Shown here: piece by piece, positions 55,064 through 64,000 of the stretch
Layout of the letters: the number at the start of each line of letters is the position of its first letter
How positions within the stretch are numbered: the first letter of the stretch is position 1
Assembly (NCBI RefSeq): GCF_910592395.1
Contig: NC_088310.1
Span: 24,941,491 to 25,005,490, forward strand
DNA from: Lineus longissimus
Lineage: Eukaryota > Nemertea > Pilidiophora > Heteronemertea > Lineidae
Length of the DNA stretch: 64,000 nucleotides
Direction of reading: 5' to 3'
Made by a program: the position numbers and the translations under genes
The notes under the pieces: model-generated
What the model was told of the DNA's origin: nothing
Seen by the model: the letters and a program-made list of their open reading frames with translations, nothing else
Databases searched by the model: none

Positions 55064-58000
55064 ATGGATGGTCAGATTCTTCTTTTAGTCAGCCTGTTGG
55101 TGAGTTGAGAATATTTTCTTCTTTTGTTATCTTAATTGTTTTAATGGGTTTTGACAGAAACTTTCAAAACAAGTCAGCTTAGAGTCAACAGGTGTCCATG
55201 GTTCCATGCAATGTGAGTAACAACTAAAAGCGTTGAAAGAAGAACGACTTTTTCTTACTACGTAATAAGGCCGGTTTCGCATGCAGCAAAGCAACGTCGC
55301 AAGGAATTTGAGTCTAAGGAGGAACTGCAAAATAGGCAGTGGAGCTAAAGCTATCCTGGTTCGAATCGGGATATCTTGGTCTCCTTCTTCTCGAAAGAGT
55401 CTTCATACACTGGCATTTGTACGTTGAGTCTGCGGGTGGTGGAGGAATGGTCATTCGTTCTACGTTGTTTATTTCAGGCATGTTTCCACCGAGGGCACGG
55501 TATGTAACGAAAACAAAATACCTTTGAAGTAGAGAAGAGCATCAAAACATGCTGGGAAACACCTAAATTCCTTAAACAAGTTGATCAATTGTTTTGTCAG
55601 ATTTAACTTTTTAGAAGGGAATACCTGAGTCGTGTTAAGAGCACAAGAAACCTGGTAGCTTGGGACCGGACATCGGACCACTTGTTCGGACACTGAAGCC
55701 AACTAAGGTGGCTTTAAATCATCCGCCTTGCAACCCCTAACCGTAGTTCCTAGAAAAAAATTGGATTTCCTGCTGCCTATTACATCCATTCACGCAGCAC
55801 ATGGCCAAAATCGCTCTCGCCTGGCCCCGGCTGGTGCCGCGGCCACCTTCACAGACCTTTGCCCTTTGCATTGCCTTGTGATACAATCTGTCTTCAATAA
55901 AGGTTGTTCTCCAATACACCAGAGCTAGCACTGACCAGTCTCAAAGATGGGTTGTTTCCCCAACACACCATCGCCCAGAGCTTGCACTGATGCTTTTTTC
56001 AAGATAGGATGTCCCCCAATGCACCTGATACTAGCGTAGCACTCTGATCCTGTACCCGTAATAACGATGGCATCCGATGTCCGAGCGCTTGCAAGAATCA
56101 ACAATGCAAGTATTTGAAATAACGAGCATTAACCATGCACCTTCCTTGTTGATTGTGCAGCACTTACGACTTCAACTCTAACGTGCATGGTGCGCAACCA
56201 CTCTAATGTCTTCTTCCGAATTCAGGTTGGTGTAATGACACCAGACAAGTCCTTCGTGATATGACAGGGACCATCGCGTGTCCGGAAGATCCCCTCAAAC
56301 CTGGCTTCTACCTAAATAAGGCGAAATGCAAATGGGGCATCAATGTAAGCAACAATGTTTATGAACCATCAGCTTTCAAATGATGCAAGCAACAACATTA
56401 CTCTCCCTCGGTTCCCACATCTATTTTCAAGTGCTGGTAAACTGGCGAATTAAACGATTCGAAGGTGCAGGGGAGTTTAGTAAAGGCGTTGCACAATCGT
56501 GTCTGCCAGCCAATACCACTTCATCAACAGCGTTGGCAATATGCCGATATAGGTTTACCAAAACTCCGTAAATGTACCTCAGGGAGGCTTATGCTAACAC
56601 TTCTCATTTATTAGGCATCCAGCATTGGTGGCCCGTACACAATTCGGCTTGAATTTCCCGTGTTTGAACTTGAAGGTGGTAAGACGATATCGATATGTCA
56701 TGACACCTTGACGATTACAAGTGTTTCGGAGACTGGCGTGGAATCAAGTCCCAGAGAGTAAGCAAAGATCTGGTCAACCACATTTATCCTTGAGTTTTAA
56801 AAAAATGTACATCAACGAAGGAAATGTAACCCACTGGCTAGTCGGCGACTCTTGGAGGTGACCTTCCGAAAATAAGAACTTTTCGACCTTCTATAGGCCT
56901 ACAGTCTGCAACCCCGTATAGTTCACGTCACATTCCAGTCGCGACGGCGCCGGCACTGAAACACTGAATTTACAGCAGCGAATCGGGAAGGAAGTTTTGA
57001 TGGAACTTGTCGTGAAGGTCCACAGGGGACGATTTTCTTGTTGGAATGAGACGGGGACGTGTCGGGAGGTTGATGGAAAGCCTCTGGATCACCCAGCTGC
57101 AATAGACTCGCCAGGGAAAACAAATTATCGTCTGGGTGCTTAGTCAAAACTCACCTGTTGCGATTCTTATTTCAACTACAGATACTGTACCAAGATCAAG
57201 CCACCAGATCCTCTTGATTTCAGAGGAGTCAAAGCAGTGCGTCTCAACTTCAAAAGCGACGAATTCGTCAATTTCCAATGTTTTGTTATCAAATACACCA
57301 TTATTGGTAAGTATACACAGTTTTGTTAAGCTCCATATTGAATTTGTGAGATTGTAGTCACGTTGTTTCAAAATAGACACATTAAATTAGTTTTGTACAT
57401 CGGATACTGCCATGGCCTTATTCTATAGTAGAAATTGTTCTTACCTTTTTCTTAGCTCCAACGACGACGCCACTGCCAACGACGACCCCAATTTCTACTC
57501 CACCTCCGTCGTGTAATGAAACCATAATCATACCATCTACTGGATCGAACTCCTTGACGACTCCCTTCTTTCCGAATCAGTATAAGGCGAATACTCATTG
57601 TTTTTGGATACTAAAGTTAAAGGTAACATCTCTCTTGAAAAACTATATATCCAACCAACACGTGTTGTCCATTATATTGGCGTATGCCAAGGACAGACGA
57701 AACGTGTTTCATTCACAGTGATTCGATCAACAAAGATGTTGGCATTGATAAAGATCTGATTTTTCCCATTGATGCAAACTCTCGCAAGGCCCACAGGCAT
57801 GTCTGCCAGCAAGTGTTGCTTGTTCAGTACAGCCACGGAAGATAGAAGTCCTAGATCTAGCTTTAGTGGCACTTTTAGCCGACCACTCCGACATTTTCCC
57901 GATCCTGACCTTCTTCTTGTTCTTCTTCTTCTTCTTGCTCATCTCAGGCTGCCGATAACTTGGCAAGAATCGTTCTCACCTTCCTTGAGTTCGACATAGA

Positions 58001-61000
58001 TGCGTCGAATCGACCCGCAATATGTTCAAGGAATGATTTAGTTCGTGTTGGAGAACTTGATGATCTAGGCAATAGAGTCGGACAGCAACAAGTGTATGTA
58101 TACGGTGACTTATCATTTAATTCCTCATACAGCCAGACTCTTTCCTTTACAAAAATTGCACTCAACCACCTTTCTTACATTAGCATCTGAAATTCTCGTG
58201 ATCTCAAGGCAGTTAACAATTTTCAATTCAGTAACACATACGACCTCGGATGAAATATTCTTAACCCGGTGTCATTGTCTTCGTCCAGGTTCTGCGACAC
58301 GGTCACCAGCAGACCATTTGAAGCCGTTACCAGCGGATCCTACAAAAGTCTGATTATTGAATTCATCAGTAACGGTGATAGCTTTGTTGCCACAGGATTC
58401 AATGCTTCTTACCAAACTGACTGTAAGTGAAATGGACATTCACCACATTTTTCTCAAGCATAAAATGTTGATTCGTTCTATTATATAGTACTAGGGGATC
58501 AGAATCCTTTCTCGTTTCTTCGGTGCACGAAGGTCACAAAAAGTCTGCTTAGAGAAACCATTTAATATCATATTTATGTAGTAAGGTCATCAGAGTAGTT
58601 TGAAGTCAGTGTGGCACTAAATTGTAATGCATTTAAGTGTAACTCAACATCAGTGCATACGACCATGCCAGGTCTTAGAACAGGACCCGGTTGTTGGGCG
58701 TTAACTTAACCTGGCTTTGCTAAAGAAGATAGCGTCAAGTTACAGTCTGCAGTTATCGCCAAGTAAGTGACTATAACTTGCTTGAAACAATCAACGATAG
58801 GAACCTGTGGTTTTGCAACATGATAGCACAGTAGAATACTGCTCCATTTGCTTTCGTTTGGATAAATGTAAATGACTGCATGGATACTGATGTTGCATGG
58901 AAGAGGAATTCCCGAATCAACGTAAGTTTGCTTCAAAAGTAAAACTTGTTCTTCTTTTTGCTTTCAGGGAGTTGTAGAAATCTTGATAAATCCAACAAAT
59001 GTAATAATGGCGTTTGCAAGGTGGGTGTTCTTCTCTCTTGTTTGTTGGTTCTAGCAATTGCTCCTATCTTCAATCAAAAACTTAGCAATTACTGCCACAC
59101 AGCATCACTAGGTAACAATTGCAGCAGGAACGTATGAACATTTCAAGGAATATCGAACGACCAGACAATTCCATCATAACCAAACCAACACTTGTCGTCA
59201 ATGCAACCATCTAGAGACATTTTCTGGCGAGGCAAGTTGTTCTTCTGGTCTCACTGGGTCCTTACTTACAGCTTCTCCCTAACCTGCATACCGAGTGCCA
59301 ATGTGATGCGGAATACTCAGGGGAACTCTGTGATGTAAAACTGCACTGCTTCAGCGGTCCTTGCGCGCACGGAACCTGTCAGGAAGCAACTGGAACGTAC
59401 ATCTGTCTTTGCTATCCTGGGTACTCTGGTAAGATTATCCACCACCATCACTAAGAGAAATCCCGTCCGCAAGTTAGGGTACGAAGGCCGGCAGGGTAGC
59501 CAACACAACATGAAGAATGTCCCGCGTCCCGCTCAGCTTTTGCTGACAAAGCATTTTATGTTTGTTTTAATAGGAGATGCTCTCATGGATAGATCTTCCA
59601 TTGTGAATCCGTCACCTTAGCCAATTGATGCGGTCTGCTACTGAAATAGCAGTAGCCTATAACGTGATGTTGGTATGCATCTTGGCTATTGATCGAGCGC
59701 TGTTTACCAATAGCGATACTCTTTGATAAAAATGATCGTCAATGTGGTCAGCTTGGAGTCCCTGACTCATGTACTGCATCGTAAATAAATTCACAAATTC
59801 CTCCACTTCTTTCAGGAAATGATTGTGAGAAGGAGACAAACGAGTGTCTTCCAAACCCTTGTCTAAATGGAGGATCATGCACTGACAATAATAGCAGTTA
59901 TACATGTTCATGTCCGACTGGATTCGATGGCGTGCACTGTGAGACAGATCTTGACGAATGCGTGTCGAACCCTTGTAACAATGCAGGAACCTGTCACGAC
60001 AGTGTGAATGGTTACAGTTGCTCCTGTTTACCTGGCTTCAACGGAACACATTGCGAGTTGGACATCAATGAATGTGATTCGAACCCTTGTCAGAAAGGAG
60101 GAACCTGTCACGACCGTGTGAATGGTTACAGATGCTCCTGTTTACCTGGCTTCAATGGAACACATTGCGAGTTGGACATCAATGAATGTGATTCGAACCC
60201 TTGTCAGAATGGAGGAACCTGTCACGACCGTGTGAATGGTTACAGATGCTCCTGTTTACCTGGCTTCAATGGAACACATTGCGAGTTGGACATCAATGAA
60301 TGTGATTCGAACCCTTGTCAGAATGGAGGAACCTGTCACGACGGTGTGAACAGTCACTCTTGCTCCTGTTTACCTGGCTTCAGTGGGACTACATGTTCTA
60401 CTGATATTGATGGCTGTGTCTCCTCTCCTTGCGTGAATGGAGGAACATGTCAGGATGGTGTCAATAGCTACACTTGCACCTGTTCACCCGGATTCAGTGG
60501 GACTACGTGCTCCACTGATATTGATGACTGTGTCTCCTCTCCTTGCATGAATGGAGGAACATGTCAGGATGGTGTCAACAGCTACACTTGCACCTGTTCA
60601 CCCGGATTCAGTGGGACGACGTGCTCCACTGATATTGATGACTGTGCCTCCTCCCCTTGCGTGAATGGAGGAACATGTCAGGATGGTGTCAACAGCTACA
60701 CTTGCACCTGTTCACCCGGATTCAGTGGGACTACGTGCTCCACTGATATTGATGACTGTGCCTCCTCCCCTTGCGTGAATGGAGGAACATGTCAGGATGG
60801 TGTCAACAGCTACACTTGCACCTGTTCACCCGGATTCAGTGGGACTACGTGCTCCACTGATATTGATGACTGTGCCTCCTCCCCTTGCGTGAATGGAGGA
60901 ACATGTCAGGATGGTGTCAACAGCTACACTTGCACCTGTTCACCCGGACTCAGTGGGACTACGTGCTCCACTGATATTGATGACTGTGTCTCTTCTCCTT

Positions 61001-63454
61001 GCGTGAATGGAGGAACATGTCAGGATGGTGTCAATAGCTACACTTGCACCTGTTCACCCGGGTTCAGTGGGACTACGTGCTCCACTGATATTGATGACTG
61101 TGTCTCCTCTCCTTGCCTGAATGGAGGAACATGTCAGGATGGTGTCAACAGCTACACTTGCACCTGTTCACCCGGATTCAGTGGGACTACGTGCTCCACT
61201 GATATTGATGACTGTGCCTCCTCCCCTTGCGTGAATGGAGGAACATGTCAGGATGGTGTCAACAGCTACACTTGCACCTGTTCACCCGGACTCAGTGGGA
61301 CTATGTGCTCCACTGATATTGATGACTGTGTCTCTTCTCCTTGCGTGAATGGAGGAACATGTCAGGATGGTGTCAACAGCTACACTTGCACCTGTTCACC
61401 CGGATTCAGTGGGACTACGTGCTCCACTGATATTGATGACTGTGCCTCCTCTCCTTGCGTGAATGGAGGAACATGTCAGGATGGTGTCAACAGCTACACT
61501 TGCACCTGTTCACCTGGATTCAGTGGGACTACGTGCTCCACTGATATTGATGACTGTGTTTCCTCTCCTTGCATGAATGGAGGAACATGTCAGGATGGTG
61601 TCAACAGCTACACTTGCACCTGTTCACCCGGATTCAGTGGGACGATGTGCTCCACTGATATTGATGACTGTGCCTCCTCCCCTTGCGTGAATGGAGGAAC
61701 ATGTCAGGATGGTGTCAACAGCTACACTTGCACCTGTTCACCTGGATTCAGTGGGACTACGTGCTCCACTGATATTGATGACTGTGTTTCCTCTCCTTGC
61801 ATGAATGGAGGAACATGTCAGGATGGTGTCAACAGCTACACTTGCACCTGTTCACCCGGATTCAGTGGGACTACGTGCTCCACTGATATTGATGACTGTG
61901 CCTCCTCTCCTTGCGTGAATGGAGGAACATGTCAGGATGGTGTCAACAGCTACACTTGCACCTGTTCACCTGGATTCAGTGGGACTACGTGCTCCACTGA
62001 TATTGATGACTGTGTTTCCTCTCCTTGCATGAATGGAGGAACATGTCAGGATGGTGTCAACAGCTACACTTGCACCTGTTCACCCGGATTCAGTGGGACT
62101 ACGTGCTCCACTGATATTGATGACTGTGCCTCCTCTCCTTGCGTGAATGGAGGAACATGTCATGACGGTGTGAACAGCTACACTTGCACCTGTTCACCCG
62201 GATTCAGTGGGACTACGTGCTCCACTGATATCGATGATTGTGCCTCATCACCTTGCACGATTGGGGGGACTTGTCAGGATGGTGTTAACTCTCATACATG
62301 CTTGTGTTTGCCTGGATATAAGGGGGTCGTGTGTGAAACAGATGTGGATGAATGTATTTCTAATCCGTGCAAGAATAGCGGCTCTTGCCAAGATGGCGTC
62401 AACACCTTTACATGTGCTTGTCCAGAGGGAGTTTACGGTGTCGATTGCGGAATTATTAAATCTGTCCCGACAACAGCGATCATACCTGAAACAGATCGCC
62501 AATCTGTAACGGATCTTTACATCCCGATAGGGGCGTCCACCGCAGGTTTCCTCCTGCTGATTGTGGTGCTGGTTGTTGTTGTCGTGCGCTATCGCCGTTC
62601 CCGCCCCGCTCACATTCCATGGGAGAACTTGGGGAGGAACTCGTTCTATGATTCTAAAGGGTTGCAGGAGTCTCGAGGATCGCTAGGATCTAGTGGCTCT
62701 AGTGCGAGAGGGAGCCAGCAATATGATACTGGATACAGGCAAGTTGCGTGCGTTCGAATGGTCTGTTTAGAACATCACTGATGTCGTGACAGCATAGGCG
62801 ATTGATGGTGATGGAGAGATGAATTAGGCCAACACATTTCATACCATTTACAATGGTCACCATTTAGTGCAGAAGTAAATAATTATGCTAATTGGCTAAG
62901 GTCTTAGTAAAACGTAAATAATATAGACCTGTTATCACGCCAATGTTCACCCACGCCAGCACCCACGTTCCCCCGAGGCCCAAGTTGTTTCGCCATGAAC
63001 TTCCAATGTATTTTCCTAAGTTTGGAACATATAAGTATATGAAGCACTGTTCTTTCACCCCGACCACCGCTACCTTTAAGTTATCGTAGCTTTTTCTTTA
63101 TATTACAGAAACCCATTATACGGCCATCCGCACGACAACTTCCAGACAGTGACTCCGGACCAGCTGATATATGCTGAGGACAACTCGTACGTGTACGACT
63201 TCGGAAATTCTCATCTGGCATTCGAGAACCCGCAGTATAACTATCGTCGCGACGCAAATCGGGGTGCTCATCTAAGAGATCCGTATGAAGGCCCGATGCA
63301 CCAACAAAGGAATATGCCTTTACACCAAGGACGCGAGTCTTCTCGAGAAGCGGACCCACGAGGTGATGTAGAAGTGTACCAACATCGTCCGAGTTCTGGT
63401 CATAACGCTGAAAATGACTGGCAAGAGATGTTCAGGCGTGGTCAGGTTTTCTGA
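55064..63454 (+). CDS. CUB-CUB-(EGF)25 single-pass membrane receptor with NPxY tail
   Basis: Twelve exons: 55064-55099, 55478-55499, 56226-56344, 56615-56757, 57182-57306, 57456-57622, 57948-58093, 58289-58422, 58968-59020, 59272-59428, 59816-62738, 63109-63454. They total 4371 nt, 1456 residues, phase-consistent throughout. Order: short signal peptide (1-about 15); CUB1 (about 22-148); Thr/Pro linker (149-168); CUB2 (169-297); 25 EGF-like repeats (about 300-1262); transmembrane helix (about 1272-1294) followed by RYRRSR; cytoplasmic tail with NPLY (1343-1346) and FENPQY (1380-1385). Most EGFs have calcium-binding starts (DIDDC or DINEC), Asp-hydroxylation patterns (C-x-D-x4-Y-x-C-x-C), O-fucose (CVNGGTC) and O-glucose (CxSxPC) sites. 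Unlike Notch it has no LNR or ankyrin repeats. NPxY tails recruit PTB adaptors for endocytosis, so an endocytic or adhesion receptor is inferred. The start exon and the 22-nt second exon are the least certain parts. Confidence 0.88.
60399..62340 (+). repeat. Seventeen near-identical 114-bp EGF-coding tandem units
   Basis: From the DIDGC repeat onward each EGF module is exactly 114 bp (38 residues) and nearly identical at DNA level, including synonymous sites. All lie in one uninterrupted 2923-bp exon. Variation is mainly Ala versus Val after the first cysteine and Val/Met/Leu after the second. In the 3' half these alternate as two-module (228-bp) blocks. The flanking EGF repeats (59816-60398, and the last near 62340) are clearly more diverged. 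Confidence 0.97.
62739..63108 (+). other. GC-AG intron before the last coding exon of the CUB/EGF gene
   Basis: The donor reads CAG then GCAAGT, a consensus GC donor, and the acceptor is TATTACAG. Joining at these points keeps the frame through an arginine codon and continues into the NPLY tail. If the intron is retained, translation stops at 62781, 14 codons after the exon, so the tail would lack both NPxY motifs. Confidence 0.85.
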
Positions 63455-63624
63455 AGTCTTGGATAAAACTAAGAAACTTTAAGAGTTTTCGGCGAAAAGG
63501 CTGTCATTTACAGTGTATTTTTAATCTGTCGTACAGTGTGACATCATCTGAAAAAAGTCCTTACTTGCAAAGAGGCGCTCAGTAACGGACTCCGCACGGA
63601 CAATTCGTCTGCGGGGACGATGTC

Positions 63625-63780
63625 ATCGAATTGTTTTTATTCAATAAATGTATAGAAAAAGTGTTCTCTTATTGCATCGCATTGTTTAATTTCAATGAAA
63701 TGTACACAGAAAACAATATTTTTATATATGATTACAATATTGCATCGCATTACTTTAATAAATGTACATAGAATAACTGT
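63625..63780 (+). repeat. Three imperfect copies of a CATCGCATTG...AAATGTAC unit
   Basis: Related blocks start at about 63625, 63677 and 63743. Each runs from CATCG(A/C)ATT to (A/G)AAATGTA and then ATAGAA or ACAGAA. Two of them carry AATAAA. It looks like a small tandem duplication of the polyadenylation region. Confidence 0.6.
63643..63648 (+). other. Polyadenylation signal of the CUB/EGF gene
   Basis: AATAAA lies 189 bp after the stop codon. A second AATAAA-type signal is at about 63763, inside an imperfect repeat of the same sequence. Confidence 0.7.
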
Positions 63781-64000
63781 ACATGTATATTTCTTATTCC
63801 TTTCTGACTTTGATAGTGTTTGAAGTTTTGTGCCAGACGGATACTACTCGGGCGCGACATTCACCCCGGGGGCATAGACCCAAGGCGTGTCGTATTCAGT
63901 TAACCATGCAGTCTCGCCATTGCGCTTTGCCGCAATATCTAATTATCAGAATACCCGATGGCAGAATATCAATAAACTTACTTATCCGGTCTAATGACCT
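63781..64000. other. Downstream flank without identified features
   Basis: No coding exon, RNA gene or repeat is evident up to the window edge. An ATCAATAAA-type word near 63970 could belong to a gene outside the window. Confidence 0.4.

Noticed and set aside
55325-55375. tRNA gene suggested by GGTTCGAATC
   Set aside because: The T-stem mispairs, A-box spacing is too short and no cloverleaf forms. It lies in intron 1 of the CUB/EGF gene.
60399-62340. Notch orthologue
   Set aside because: EGF repeats look Notch-like, but CUB domains precede them and there is no LNR, heterodimerisation, RAM or ankyrin region before or after the membrane helix.

Overview
The window is nuclear DNA of an animal. 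It has long introns with GT-AG borders, polypyrimidine tracts, AATAAA signals, a Pol III tRNA gene and many short interspersed repeats. The protein families (RCE1, MTHFD1, a FRMD6/Expanded-type FERM protein, a CUB/EGF receptor, a small cystine-rich secreted peptide) point to a bilaterian invertebrate. Repeat style (hairpin plus GTC/GAC-repeat elements, abundant ACATGTA and AGGCCTA words) looks like a marine spiralian such as a mollusc, but the species cannot be fixed from sequence alone. There is no prokaryotic gene system and no CRISPR.

Layout: tRNA-Trp(CCA) at 313-384 (+). A CpG-rich candidate promoter/first exon lies near 1524-1664. Then comes a 7-coding-exon minus-strand gene (17312 down to 5478, 3'UTR probably to about 2027). 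Its 398-residue product has a possible myristoylation start, a long Glu/Gln-rich tail with 30-residue repeats, and a C-terminal CBM48 glycogen-binding domain of the AMPK-beta type. From 17.4 to 26.0 kb I see only repeats and possible untranslated exons. A plus-strand FRMD6/Expanded-like FERM gene has coding exons 26021-32112 (1251 residues) and a 3'UTR of at least 2.1 kb. RCE1 (CAAX prenyl endopeptidase, 287 residues, 9 exons, minus, 40856-37881) and MTHFD1 (trifunctional C1-tetrahydrofolate synthase, 934 residues, 20 exons, plus, 41029-49777) are head to head, with 172 bp between their start codons.

A 68-bp minisatellite (about 50838-51655) is followed by a small 3-exon gene (52269-53380) for an 88-residue secreted precursor. 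It has a signal peptide, a basic cleavage site and a six-cysteine knottin-like C-terminal domain. Last comes a 12-exon type-I membrane protein gene (55064-63454, 1456 residues): short signal peptide with a 22-nt microexon, two CUB domains, 25 EGF-like repeats, one transmembrane helix and a cytoplasmic tail with two NPxY motifs. Seventeen of the EGF repeats are nearly identical 114-bp tandem DNA units in a single exon of 2.9 kb. Its last intron is of the rare GC-AG class.

All exon chains below were built by hand from splice sites. In every gene the phases close exactly to a whole number of codons, which is the main internal check. The genes do not form one pathway. The shared promoter of RCE1/MTHFD1 is the only direct regulatory link that can be proposed. 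Most likely to be new are the CUB2-EGF25-NPxY receptor, the knottin-like peptide and the free-standing acidic CBM48 protein.
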